A DNA stretch of 64,000 bases from Aphrocallistes beatrix. Taxonomy: Eukaryota; Porifera; Hexactinellida; Sceptrulophora; Aphrocallistidae. The notes below the pieces were generated by a model. That model worked only from the letters and a program-made list of their open reading frames with translations. It ran no database searches and had not been told where the DNA came from. The stretch is from contig OY725501.1 of NCBI GenBank assembly GCA_963281255.1, positions 3,945,674 to 4,009,673 on the forward strand, written 5' to 3'. Shown here piece by piece: positions 13,501 to 26,489 of the stretch. Position numbers and translations under genes: made by a program. Positions within the stretch are counted from its first letter, which is position 1. The number at the start of each line of letters is the position of its first letter.

Positions 13501-16500
13501 CTCTCCACTTTATGTCAGTTAATGAGATGGAACTGTTGGAACTGTTGCAGAATAGAAACACTTCTTCTCTGTCTATTCCAATTGTGTATGTAGACTCAAT
13601 TGTATTATCACTGGGGCTAAACTCTAGAATTAGAGCACAGTCATTCAACTCCATTATCATGATTAAACAGTAAATGTCACACTAAATATACAAACCTGTA
13701 TAGTTAGTTAAGTCTAATATTCCAATGTTGAATATCTCACTGACACTAGTAATAATGGCCTGGCACGAGTAGTAGCCTGGATTATCAGTGGTTACAGATA
13801 GAGTGCTGATACTCGTAGTGACATCAACTGTAGTGTTAAGAACTGTTCTGTTTCCAGCGAGATCTACATAGCTCCAAGGAAGGTTAGTTTCTGTGATGCA
13901 GTATAGAGTTGTGCTCCTGAATTGAATCTGATTGGTTAAAAGCCTCGTGTAGACTGTACTGTTAAGTGTCCCAAAAGCATGATCAACTAATTGAAAAGAG
14001 CTATAGTTATAAAATAATATTGTAAATGCATCTTCTAGATATCATACCTATTACAGTGATATTCAACTGAATAGCTAGTGTTTGTTGTGCATTCCAATTG
14101 TGAACATAGAACTTGTACACTCCTCCCTGAGTGACATAGAAAGTTGAGAAGGTAAGAGTGTTGGATGCTACAGAGCTGTTATCAGGTCTCTGCCATCTCC
14201 CAGCTAGATTAGTACTCAGAACTACATTATGTGTCAGAACAGTGACAGAAGCTGAGTTCATGTTAGGAGGTAGGAGAGAAAAGTTCCTTGAAATTCCATT
14301 CTCAATTTGGATAATTGGAGGACCTTGAAATTGAAATTTTATTAAATCTCTTCCAAAAATATATTTTTGAACAAATACTAAATAAAATTTATTCTCCATT
14401 TTGCTATAAGATATACAATGTATGTATATTTCAGTACGCAGTTCATCTACTAAAGCAGCAAAGAATATCCAGATCAAATCTTGCAAAGAAGACTCTACAT
14501 TCTAATAACAAGAAATATTTCTAACTTATAAGAGCTTACCTTGTACAGTATACTGAGTACTGAGTATGATGGAGTTAGTTCTGATATCGACACACTGAAT
14601 GTTATAGCTGGTACCACTCTGTAACAACATATTTCTGTGTGGGATTAGTGGGTTTGGGAATGTTCTGTTATTTCCTGTCACTCTCCACTTTATTTCAGTT
14701 AACGAGATGGAACTGTTGGAACTGTTGCAGAATAGAAATATATCCTCTCTGTCTATGTCAATGGTGTAGGTACGATTCCTCGTATTACCGTTAGGGATAA
14801 ATACTAGAATGAAATCAATACAAATATTATGACTGTTGTGTGCATTGTAAAATAACTGTAGAGTAGAATAAAATTGTAAATAAATGGACAGTCATGTAAA
14901 ATACTCAACATAACTACTGCACTGCTGGAACTATGGATTATTTCAGATGCAATATTGTATCTTTCGAGAGTCATAATTCTAGAATGAACAATTGAACTGT
15001 ATGGTTCGAACGTTGCATAAACAATTTGGACCTAATCTCTGTCATTACTACCTCAATACTAGATATAAGAATGTCCAGTACACCCAAAGGACCCCCAACT
15101 ATATCTAACCTCAGCTCACTTACATGTAAGGCTTGAAGTGTCAAAAATGCCAACGGTATGTGTCCCATTAACTCCTCTACTCTGAACATTCAGACACGAG
15201 TAGTAGCCTGGATTATCTGTAGTTACTGATAGAGTACTGATCCCAGTGGCTCCATTAACTGTAGTGTTAAGAACTGTTCTGTTCCCAGCTAGATCTACAT
15301 AACTCCAAGGAGTGCTGTTCTCTGTGATGCAGTATAGAGTTGTGTTCTGAGAGAGAATGTGATTGGTTGGAAGTTCTGTGTAGATTACATTGTTAAGTCT
15401 TCCAAAAGTACGAGCAACTAGAAGAAAAGTAAATGTATAAGATTCAGAATAATTCAAAAAATAATGCACACGTATTTTGTAAGCATTATACCGATGACAA
15501 TGATATCCAATTGAATAGCTAGTGTCTGTTGTCCATCCCAATTGTCAACATAGAACTTGTACACTCCTCCCTGAGTGACATAGAAAGTTGAGAAGGAAAG
15601 AGTGTTGGATGCTACAGAGCTGTTATCAGGTCTCTGCCATCTCCCAGCTAGATTAGTACTCAGAACTACATTCTGTGTCAGAACAGTGACATAAGCTGAG
15701 TTAATGTTAGGAGGTAGGAGAGAGAATGATTGGATAGATCCGTTGTTCAGTGTTATCAAAGGAGAGCCTATAGGAATAAACCACATTCATATTTTCCATT
15801 TATCAATTTTCTAAATTATTATAACTCAATGGTTGTATGTGTGTGTGTGTTCTTGTGTTTGTCCAGACCCCAGGAACAACTGCCAAGGTTTAGGGATATT
15901 ATCTAGGTATACAGGAGGGATTTTATGTGCTGAGTGACACTTTTAGATTTGACTAATCAGCATCGAGTCTATTTACCAAATAATGCAATGAATTCCTAGA
16001 AGCATATAAATAGAAGAAATTTCAATGCTTACTCATGATTAGTTTTAGATTGAAACATGGTTGATAAGAATTTGAGTGTTCTTTACCTTGTACAGTGTAT
16101 TGAGTACTGAGTAAGATGGAGTTAGTTCTGATATTGACACACTGAATGTTATAGCTGGTACCACTCTGTAACAACATATTGCTGTGCGGGATTAGTGGGT
16201 TTGGGAATATTCTATTATTTCCTGTCACTCTCCACTTTATCTCAGTTAATGAGATAGAACTGTTGCAGAATAGAAATATCTCCTCTCTGTCTATTGCAAT
16301 GGTGTAGGTGCGATTTACTGCACTCTCACGAGTACTGAAAACTATAAAATGTACAAATATGTAAAGAAGAACCTTCTCATTAGAATATACGGCATGTAAT
16401 TGTTGTTTGATGGTAGACAGTCTTCTCAATAGAATGTGTCACTTGTCTCATTGGCTGGATTTTCTATCGATGCAAATACGAACTCTTTAATTTGTTGGAT

Positions 16501-19500
16501 AAAATTAAGCCTCAACTTACATGTGTAATTTGTAGTAATCAGGAGTCCGATCGTTCTTGTTTCAGTTACACCATCACTTCTACTAATCTGACATGAGTAG
16601 TAGCCTGGACTATCCGTGGTTACTGACAATACACTAAATCCTGTGATAACATTTGTGCTGGTGTTAAGAGTTGATGTGTCTCCTGTTAGATTGACATAGC
16701 TCCAATTGACTGGGATGTTGTTCTCTCCTAGACAGTATAGAGTTGTGTCTTGATTTAGGACTGTGTTTCCACCCACACTCTCTAACATTGCTGAATTCTG
16801 AGTTGAGTTTCTGAATATGGTGACTATAACAAGTATATAGTACATATAATATGTCCATCAAAATGTACGTTTCTGCAATGCTGCAAAGTCTACATGATGA
16901 AAGATTTCATTGACAGATTAGCTTACTTGATTTCCTTTTACAAATGTAGCAATTCGTTGTATTATCACAGTCATGACTACTCCACACATTATCTCCACCA
17001 GTCTTAGCTCTAGCACATGTATCCATACTGCTAGAGGCACTCAGTGAGTTATTGAAGTTGAGTGCCTCCCCATCAACCCAATAGTAATCTCCCCTGTCCA
17101 TATTAGTCAACCCAATCCAGCAATCAATGGCTGCGTAAGGAGTGTTCAGATGTAAGAAGTTATTTTCCTGTTCAGAAGTGATACTAGCTAGATTTCCGCC
17201 CCAGCTGTGACAACTTGACTGCGCTACATTCCAAGTGAATTGATCATTTGACTCAAAGGTTCGATAGCAAAGCCCATTGTGACTGAGATCGCAAGCTCTC
17301 TGGTTTACTAAAAGTTATTAAAAACATATATATATATATATGTATATATATACAATACAATCATATCCAATCAACTCCGCTTAATCGGTACGAAATATCC
17401 GGGACCAAACGATTAAGCGGAGTCATCTGTAGTAATTGTTAAGAATCAGTGTAAAAATTACTTGGTTTTTTGCAGAAGAAGCATGAGAGAGTTTCATTAA
17501 CAGTATGAGGATGCCAAATTGAAGATCTCACTCCATTCATATCTCTCAACGAGAAATACCTGTACCCTGATAGAGCTAGTAGATTGGCCAGTAGAGTATG
17601 AGTTTGCTCACTCCCAAAAATGTTACTGGTACTACCGGTGGCCCAGATAAACCCATAACTCCCTCCCCTCTCCACTATCTCCAGAGCAATCCAACACTCC
17701 GCAGTATTATCCCTAGCAGACAGATCAAGGAGGAGCTGGTCCTCTGCTACCGACTCGATCGTGACAAGACTGCCTCCCCATCCTATGCACTCCCTCAGTG
17801 CTGAGTTCCGTCCTAGGCTCTGAGTGAAGTAGCCGTACAGGAAACCGCCAGATTCAGTTTGACGTTTCAATCCTAATGAAAGAAGTACGTAATTAGTTAA
17901 CTGTGCAGGAAAGGAGATTAAGAGTATGTATTGTAATTCTTCCTCCAATCTTAGAATGGATTATTCTGAAAAATTGAGATAAATATTTAGATTATTGAGT
18001 TGAAGAGTAGTATAAAGCTCCGATAGCTTTAACTGAAAATTAGTCACCGGAAAATCATAGGAGATCTACCTTTAACGAGCGAGATCACTGGTTCATACTA
18101 TTCTTATATTAAGGCTATACTATTAAACTCTTCTCATCACTCACCACCAAATCCTAATATTTCTGCTACATAAGCTGTATTTGTTTCATTCCGAGTGACT
18201 TGACACGAATAAGTGCCTGGATTATCATTGGTTAATTCCAGATGGGACACTCCTTTAGTGTCATTAATTGCACTAGAGGGAACAGAGATGATTCATAGCC
18301 AACTCTAATAATGCCTCACAGTAAATAACCAAGGATGCGGTAATAGCCGAATGGATTAATACACGTTAAGCCTAAAATCGTTAACCATATAGGATAGGCA
18401 TTAAGAATGTATTACCAGCATATGTAGACATAGCAACAAATAACATATATCCGTTGTCGAAATTTCGAAATTTCGAACCCATAACTCAAAACCCGTTGAA
18501 TTTAGAAGTTCAAATTGTATTATCACCTAATAAGTAGTACATTGTCTATCAAACACGATCAAATTTGAAGACCTAGTTCCTACAGTTTGTACGAAATGGC
18601 CCAAACTGACCAAAATTTTACCATAGCAACGCAGGAATGTAATAACATTCCATTGAGAAATTCTAAATTTTGCAAATCAACTCATACTAATCTTGGTTCT
18701 ACACAAAAATCACACCTTAATACCATTTAGAAATAGGGTTAAAACAGCTCAGAAATTCTCTAAATTTGTCGTTAGAATGACCTGTTGCGCAATGATATGA
18801 TAACTAATCGAAATTTTCGAAATCGCCCGAAATCGCCATCAAACCACCTGATTGTAGAGCACCCAGTTAGAGAAATATTTAGAGCAAATTAAGTAAGAAA
18901 AAGTACATAAGAGGAAGATTCCGGATGCATACTATTTGTTACCTTGAGAATTTCTATATGTCCCGTATGGAACATTTATTAATATGCTGAGTGATATGCT
19001 CATTGTTAACTACGATATTTGATAATAATTTACCTGAATTAATTATATATGATTATATTAAAGTGGTCCCTCACCTCCAAAGCCTATCATTTCTGCTATG
19101 TAAGTTACATTCTCTCCATTCCGAGTGACTTGGCAAGAGTAAATGCCTGGATTCTCATTGGTTAATTCCAGAAAACTAACTCCAGTAGTACCATTCGTTT
19201 CACTAATGGGAAATGTTCTGATTCCATCTAGACCTACATAACTCCAAGTAACCTGTGGAGTGTTCCTATTCTCTGTGACACAGTATAGAGTTGTGTTTTG
19301 TGAGAGAATCGTGTTATTATTCAATTCTTTGAAAGTAGAAGCGCCTATGGTTCTCCCGAATAGATTTGCTAAAAGAGATTTCATGAATTAACTCTGATTT
19401 TTCCAGAATCAATATGAAAGCCTGTCAATACAGTAAAATATAGATAGGTTGCTTAGGATTTCGGATATACGGGGCAAAAAATAGATTAGTTATGCCACTG

Positions 19501-20610
19501 GTTTGCTATTTTCTGTCCACTCACCATTTAGTAAACTGCAATAATAACAATGGAAATCATTAATAAAGCAGCGTTGGCTATTCCAGGTTAAAGTTGGATT
19601 TAGAAGAACACAGTCTGCATTCCCTGCATTACTTGGTTGATTACTGTTCCAGTTCCTATAAGAGCTGTTACTGCCATCACTCCACACAAATGTTCCTTCT
19701 GTTCCAATGTCATTAAGTCCAATCCAACAACTTCCAGATGCACTAGTATTTCTAATGGAATCCACTGCTGCATTTTCACCAGCATTAGCTATGCTAGCTA
19801 GATCTCCTCCCCATGACTGACAATTAACTCTAGCATCTGCCCAATTGATTCCAGAATGAGAGAAGTAACTGAAACACTTGTTTTCATTCGTAATCAGATC
19901 ACATCCACTGCTAGGAACTAAAAATAGAATAGTCCATTCATTATTATTTCACGACTATACTACTTTTGTTTAATTTATTAAAACAGTGAGAGAAGGCAGG
20001 ATAAGTTCAATGTTTCTCCTCTAACAATTGAATGCCTAAAAATATTGAAATATTTCAATTAATTTACAAATACTATTGGTTACTTTCAATTATCCTTACT
20101 ATTAAAACTCGATTAATGTTTGTGTGTATACGTATATAAGCGCGGTTCGCAAATGAAAGTAAATAGCTATGTAAAGATCTAATTTGAGATCAATGAATTA
20201 GACTTTTTCGAATATAGACTATGAACATCATCTGTGACTGAGGGAATAATGACACTGAATTTCACTTGAAGCTAATTATTTTCGCACTCGACCAAAGCAA
20301 ATGAAATTTAGTAGTCATTCAATGTCAAATTTTGCCTACAAGTATGAGCTGATACCCTAAGACCAAAATTATACAAAATTATAAATAAAATGCATATAAT
20401 CTCTTCCATTAATTAATTTATAATTATAGGAAGTCTGAGTTCCGAATCTTGACATGATTAATCATCGGTGATCAATCATCTGCCAGTTTCATCTAGGCGC
20501 ATGTAGTTTAGGCGTATGAAAAGAATCAGAGTAAGAACAAAATATCCTTTACCTTGTGCGAATGCTTTGAAAACCAAAGAAAATATGATCATAATCAGTA
20601 TCTGATTCAT
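8699..20610 (-). CDS. Receptor R2: CTLD/Ig/FN3 mosaic receptor with tyrosine-rich tail, about 2060 aa
   Basis: Exons (minus): 20553-20610 signal peptide; 19525-19917 CTLD; 19075-19368 Ig; 17462-17872 CTLD; 16927-17307 CTLD; 16521-16823 Ig; then A 16087-16341, B 15492-15767, V 15124-15417; A 14540-14803, B 14048-14323, V 13696-13986; A 13360-13623, B 12969-13241, V 12609-12899; A 12109-12372, B 11617-11892; B 10093-10368, V 9748-10026; terminal 8699-9462. The exons sum to 6183 nt, all phase 1 and in frame. The first CTLD has QPS at the sugar triplet and a missing WND, so its binding may have changed. Compared with R1 and R5 it has lost CTLD2 and half of Ig2 (remnant 18145-18294), and a V-A pair is missing between the last two B exons. 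The A exon at 12109-12372 uses the CTCTAG acceptor, which gives the family's 264-nt length. Confidence 0.82.
10452..10512. repeat. (AT)n microsatellite
   Basis: About 60 bp of perfect AT dinucleotide in the R2 intron between the last two B exons, abutting the MITE at 10512-10793. Confidence 0.95.
10512..10793. mobile_element. MITE with GAACCTG-type inverted ends
   Basis: Ends read TAGTGGAACCTGTATATAAC and, inverted, ACAGTCGAACCTGCTATAAC, so the arms match with a few changes. Internal repeats of ACCGTTATATAGAG. It lies inside the R2 intron where a V and an A exon are missing relative to the A-B-V pattern. Confidence 0.65.
10801..11255. repeat. Dispersed repeat, copy 2
   Basis: Reverse-complement relative of 6700-7190: starts TAACGAATTGATTAAAGAAAC and ends in the GC-rich GTTCGCCAGCCGCGCTTG. 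Intronic in R2. A separate hAT-type end (CAGTGGTTCTCAAACTTT) lies just beyond it at about 11439. Confidence 0.6.
12398..12552. mobile_element. Small MITE with GTTGGCAAGTATG inverted ends (copy in R2)
   Basis: Ends TATATGCCAAC and GTTGGCAAGTATG, inside carrying several AGCGGGACA motifs. Copies occur at 43047-43201 (same intron in R5) and 54068-54264 (FAM20-like gene). The two receptor copies are at the same intron position, so this insertion predates the R2/R5 split. Confidence 0.7.
18145..18294 (-). pseudogene. Remnant of the second Ig exon of R2
   Basis: The 3' half of an Ig2 exon is kept with its donor site and the YSCQVTR-type strand coding, closely matching R1 3514-3660. Homology stops near 18294; the first cysteine, the tryptophan and the acceptor are gone. 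The next 540 bp are unrelated, and homology to R1 resumes near 18840 in the intron upstream of CTLD2. A deletion and replacement therefore removed CTLD2 plus half of Ig2. Without an acceptor it is probably skipped. Confidence 0.75.
18295..18840. other. Unrelated 545-bp segment at the R2 deletion site
   Basis: No open frame of note and no obvious inverted ends. It contains ATTTCGAAATTTCGAA short repeats near 18457 and 18810. It takes the place of the CTLD2 region present in R1 and R5. Confidence 0.5.
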
Positions 20611-22116
20611 TTTTTATCTTCTCCAGAAAGAAACTTCAAATCTTTATTACAGAGTATTGTAATTAGTGCTTAACTTGTATGTTCTACTACTAAAGGTGAG
20701 TATGTTGGTTTGTTATTATGTACATATATATTGACATTCAGAGTATTCATGGCAAATATCACAACATTTTTGAGCACTGTTAAAATAAATTGCAACATAT
20801 TTCATTTCAGTGGTAATAAGCGATGGAAAGGTACTTAACTAACATAATAAAATCCCAAATAATCCCTATAATATCTCTAAACTGTCTTTTAAATTGATTT
20901 TCGAGAGTTACTTATCGCATAGCTAACCATTCAAGACTGTGCTCCTACAGGTGCACCTCTTGGTTCTGCAGTCAGATTTGCAGTTGCACCTGATGATATC
21001 TCAGAGATATTCATTAGCCATGGCTGTACCAATATTTATGCCTATATTGTCTCTGTGTCATATCAAACAGGATTCATCGTTTCTTGCTAATATCTAAATA
21101 CCACCCGAACGTCTGGATAGAAATTGATAGATTTGTCGATCCCAGTAGACCAGACCAATCAAAATTTGCTTCCACTGGGCCTACAGAAGTAACTTCCCAT
21201 CTGTTAGATTCCAGCCCAGTCCACGTGTCGCAGCTTCTGCCAGAAAGCCTCTATTGGATCATCGTTTATACATCCGGAAACCTTCTTCACACCAGCAGCA
21301 GCTGAATGCCACTGTCACAGGGTTTATTATTAGTTCAGTAAGGGAAGGGTAACCAGAAACTGCGTCCCCTGAACTTCTGGAACTCCTGAGAATCATTTGT
21401 TATGTGAAAGTAACCTAGAAAATCCTGTTAAAAGACAGTTTAGAAGGTCGATAGATGCATAACTAATACCGAACTAGCTCGATGGGGTTAGCACAAAATT
21501 TGAGAATGGAATGTTGCTACATTCCTGCGATGCAAAGAAAAAATATGTCCAAATATAGTCAAGCGACCCCTTAAACGAAGGGAATTTTCGATTACGAATA
21601 TCGCCATAAATTTGGATCAACTATATATAGATTGACCAGGAAGTAGGGGGTAGTATAATGAAACTACCATCAGTGTCAGTCGTAATACAACTTACTATTG
21701 ATAGTTTGGTTATTGAAGGATAAAACATTTCTAATAATTAAGTCATACGAGTACATTATATTTGTTGCTTGTCGTCATACTCAACTTCTATTACTTCAGC
21801 ATCAGTTCACACAACATAGCCAACAGTAACTCCGTTAAATTTTGCAAATGTTATACATTTACAAACCCCAAACACAAAGTGTTACAGTTGTCTCGGACTC
21901 AGGGCTGAATTTAATAAATCATGTTTATCAACAATCATATGTGGAATACTGAAGAATCAGAAATATCTCTTAAAGACAAAATAAAGGTAAAAAGGCAGAA
22001 TAAAATAATCATACACAGACGGGTTCATACATTTCATTCAGAGATGATGAGTCCATATCTTCTGAACACAAACACACACACAGTAGTAACCTAGTTAATG
22101 AACCTATACAATTATT
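20611..22116. other. Intergenic region between R3 and R2
   Basis: Contains no sound gene. 21600-22116 duplicates the R2 3' flank (8145-8698), including the empty MITE site at 21599. On the plus strand 20950-21305 has broken open frames with an FN3-like LLPESLYWIIVYTSG stretch, which may be a receptor relic. Confidence 0.5.
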
Positions 22117-22620
22117 CTAGCTAGAGCTAATGTTGTTGTAAAAAGCGCTCTCACTTGCAACACAAGAAACTTGAGTCTCTACTAAGCTCTCCTTGTGTGC
22201 AGCTTTCATCTCCATGTCGTACGTAGGGTTAGGATTAATGGGTGCCTCCTTCATTTTCAGATCGTACACAGGATTAATCAAGAATGGATTGAATTCGGGG
22301 TTGTCATTTTCAATAGTTGCATAAACGGAATTTTCAGGATTTGCAGGATTAACATGTGCTTGCAAGGCCTGCAGGTTATTTTCATTCTTGAGTTTATCGC
22401 CTCGCTTCTTAGACATTTTACAGCAGCAAAATACGATGGAAGTGAAAATGACGAATAGAATGAAGAGGAGGATGTATACTAACGATACAGCTCCCACTGT
22501 GAAGGCTATTTCAGGAGTAAACTGGAAGTTTGAGGATATAGGTAGCTTGGTTGAAGTAGAAATACTTTCAGTTGTCATTGGAGTTGAGGTACTTGAGGTA
22601 GATGTTATTTTAGTTGGAGA
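22117..22620 (-). pseudogene. R3 terminal exon: membrane span and ITIM-like/NPxY tail, FN3 lost
   Basis: Encodes a Ser/Thr stalk (MTTESISTSTKLPISS), a membrane span starting near FTVGAVSLVYILLFILF, a CCC cluster and a tail with SVYATI (ITIM consensus S-x-Y-x-x-I), INPVYDL and NPTYDMEM (both NPxY). The FN3 domain present in R2 and R4 is absent; a 21-bp direct duplication (GTTGGAGATGGACAATTTGA-type, plus strand 22614-22655) sits at the break. The frame upstream is closed by TAA and no phase-1 acceptor is visible. Confidence 0.75.
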
Positions 22621-24997
22621 TGGACAATTTGATTAGTTGGAGATGGACAATTTGATGGACTTATTTTGTCCTAATTAGAGGAATATGGATTCAACTACGT
22701 TCCTAGATGTCAAGGGTGTATTGATAATATGTCATTCTTTTATTTATAATACTAAATCCATGAATTCGATTGGTTGATACAATTTTTTCCTTATGGTTGT
22801 GAGGATTCTATAAGTTGCAACCTGAGTTTAAAAGTTTTACTCACCAAGATAATTATCTAGCTCAAGAAATACTATAGTATACATCTGATCATCGATCTGA
22901 CATGAATAAAGGCCTGGACTGTCATTGGTTACTGATAGAGTGCTGATTCCTGTAGTGACATCAACTGTAGTATTGAAAACTGTCTTATCTCCAGTTAGAT
23001 CTACATAACTCCAAGGATTGCTGATCTCTGTGGTGCAGTATAGAGTTGTGTGTTCAGATATAATTTGATTGTTTTGAAGTGTGATATATTCGGAATCTGA
23101 TTTGCTCCCGAATGGACTATTGACTAGAAACAAAGTTAGATCTCAAAATGAATGAGTTTGTCATCACGAAATAGTTATTAAAGTAAATTACCGTTTGAAA
23201 TAATTTCAATCTGAATAGCTAGCGTTTCTTGTCCATCCCAATTGTCAACAAAGAACTTATACACTCCTCCCTGAGTGACATAGAAAGTTGAGAAGGTAAG
23301 AGTGTTGGATGCTACAGAGCTGTTATCAGGTCTCTGCCATCTCCCAGCTAGATTAGTACTCAGAACCACATTCTGTGCCAGAACAGTGACAGAAGCTGAG
23401 TTCATGTTAGGAGGTAGGAGGGAAAATGATTGGATAAATCCATCATTCAATGAAATTAAGGGAGGACCTGCGAAGAAAATTGAAGGAGAATATTTAGAAT
23501 TCATTATTAGCGTGCTCATTGCACAATCTACTGCAATTCTGAGTAAAATATACTTTGCGACTGTAATTCGAATAAGATTATTGGAATTATATTTTCAAAA
23601 GGGAAAAGCGGAATAAGGCCGAATAATTACAACACTGGAATAAATTGTCCATTTGGAATAGTGTGTTTATTTTGTGAAATATTGAATGCAAGAGGCATTC
23701 TTTATTTTTTTCGGATAAAGGGAAGATTCTAAGGGGTTTTGATGCGAAATATCGAACAAAATGTATATTTAATTCGTTAGTCACTTCTTGATTCCAGGAC
23801 TAGGTACATATTACGCGTATTCGTCTGTTTCTAACTTTGATAATTCTGCTTATTCCGGATTGACAATTCGATCTTAATCATTCAACACTTCAAAAGAAAC
23901 TCAAATCATTTTTAAAACAGAAACTACATGAATACTAATTGCTTACCTTGCACAGTATATTGAGTATTGAGATGATGAAGTTAGTTCTGATATCGACACA
24001 CTGAATGCTATAGCTGGTACCACTCTGCAACAACATATTACTGTGTGGGATTAGTGGGTTTGGGAATGTTCTATTATTTCCTGTCACTCTCCACTTTATG
24101 TCAGTTAATGAGATGGAACTGTTGGAACTGTTGCAGAATAGAAAAATCTCCTCTCTGTCTATTCCAATTGTGTATGTAGCCTCAATAGCATTATCATTGG
24201 GAGTAAACTCTAGAATTAGCAACACAGTCATACTACTACATTATTATGATTAGATAGTGGATGCCACACGAAATATACAAACCTGTATAGTTAGTTAAGT
24301 CTAATATTCCAATGTTGAATATCTCACTGACACTACCAATAATGGCTTGGCACGAGTAGTAGCCTGGATTATTAGTGGTTACTGATAGAGTGCTGATACT
24401 CGTAGTGACATCAACTGTAGTGTTGAGAACTGTTTTGTTTCCAGCGAGATCTACATAGCTCCATGGAAGGATAGTCTCTGTGATGCAGTATAGAGTTGTG
24501 CTCCTGAATTGAATCTGATTGTTCAAAAGCCTCGTGTAGACTGTACTGTTAAGTGTCCCAAAAGCATGATCAACTACAGACAAAAATCAAATTGAAAAGA
24601 GTAATAGTTATAAAATAATAGTGCATACGCATCTTCTAGATATCATACCTTTCACAATGATATTCAATTGAATAGCTAGTGTCTGTTGTCCATCCCAATT
24701 GTCAACATAGAACTTGTACACTCCTCCCTGAGTGACATAGAAAGTTGAGAAGGTAAGAGTGTTGGATGCTACAGAGCTGTTATCAGGTTTCTGCCATCTC
24801 CCAGCTAGATTAGTACTCAGAACTACATTCTGTGTCAGAACAGTGACAGAAGCTGAGTTCATGTTAGGAGGTAGGAGAGAAAAGTTCCTTGAAATTCCAT
24901 TCTCAAATTGGATAATTGGAGGACCTTGAAATTGAAGTTTTATTAAATCTCTCCCAAAAATATATTTTTGAATAAATACCAAATATAATTTATTCTT

Positions 24998-25368
24998 CCA
25001 AGGCTGGATTCGGTTAACCGGTTAACCGATTAACCTCCGTCAATCACGGTTAACGGTTAAGAAAATCTTGGATCGGTTAGCCGATCTGCTTTATTTTCTA
25101 AATATTTAGACTAATTTCATTGTTTTTCGATGAAGATTCATGAATATTACTTCTAAAAATTTGTTATTTCAATATTATTACAATTTTTCTAACCATATAG
25201 TATATTTTGAAACCACTGAAGATTGTAAATTTTTCAATATCAGGTTAAATATTAGTCGACAAATCCATATTTATACTAATTAATATTGACATTGGTTAAC
25301 CGGTTAACCGCCCTGGAGGAAACCAAAATAACCGACCACAAATATTGGTTAACCAACCCCAGCCCTGA
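24998..25368. mobile_element. DNA element with GGTTAACC-rich inverted ends
   Basis: Ends CCAAGGCTGGATTCGGTTAACC and, inverted, CAGGGCTGGGGTTGGTTAACC. Inserted in the R3 intron between a B and an A exon; the matching introns elsewhere read TTTATTCTCCATTTTGC without a break. TCT may be repeated at both sides. No coding capacity. Confidence 0.75.
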
Positions 25369-26489
25369 GTCTCCATTTTGCTATAAGATATACAATGTAT
25401 ATGTTTATTTCAGTACGCAATTCATCTACTATAGCAGCAAATAATATTCTGATCAAATCTAGCATTGAAAACTCTGCATTCTACTAGCAAGAAATATTTC
25501 TAACTTACAAGAGCTTACCTTGCACACTATATTGAGTATCGAGTATGATGGAGTTAGTTCTGACATCGAAACACTGAATGCTATAGCTGGTACCACTCTG
25601 CAACAACATATTGCTGTGTGGGATTAGTGGGTTTGGGAATGTTCTATTATTTCCAGTCACTCTCCACTTTATGTCAGTTAATGAGATGGAACTGTTGGAA
25701 CTGTTGCAGAATAGAAAAATCTCCTCTCTGTCTATTCCAATTGTGTATGTAGCCTCAATAGCATTATCATTGGGAGTAAACTCTAGAATTAGCAGTACAG
25801 TCATACTACTACATTATTATGATTAGATAGTGGATGCCACACGAAATATACAAACCTGTATAGTTAGTTAAGTCTAATATTCCAATGTTGAATATCTCAC
25901 TGACACTACCAATAATGGCTTGGCACGAGTAGTAGCCTGGATTATTAGTGGTTACTGATAGAGTGCTGATACTCGTAGTGACATCAACTGTAGTGTTGAG
26001 AACTGTTTTGTTTCCAGCGAGATCTACATAGCGGCCATATCTCTGTGATGCAGTATAGAGTTGTGCTCCTGAATTGAATCTGATTGTTCAAAAGCCTCGT
26101 GTAGACTGTACTGTTAAGTGTCCCAAAAGCATGATCAACTACAGACAAAAATCAAATTGAAAAGAGTAATAGTTATAAAATAATAGTGCATACGCATCTT
26201 CTAGATATCATACCTATTACAGTGATATTCAATTGAATAGCTAGTGTCTGTTGTCCATCCCAATTGTCAACATAGAACTTGTACACTCCTCCCTGAGTGA
26301 CATAGAAAGTTGGGAAGGTAAGAGTGTTGGATGCTACAGAGCTGTTATCAGGTCTCTGCCATCTCCCAGCTAGATTAGTACTCAGAACTACATTATGTGT
26401 CAGAACAGTGACAGAAGCTGAATTCGTGTCAGGAGGTAGGAGAGAGAATGATTGGATGACTCCATCATTCAATACAATTAGTGGAGGAC

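Noticed and set aside
13452..13673. Recurring ORF starting MLCGISGFGNVLLFPVTL (also near 25611, 41932, 44470)
   Set aside because: Antisense of the A module.
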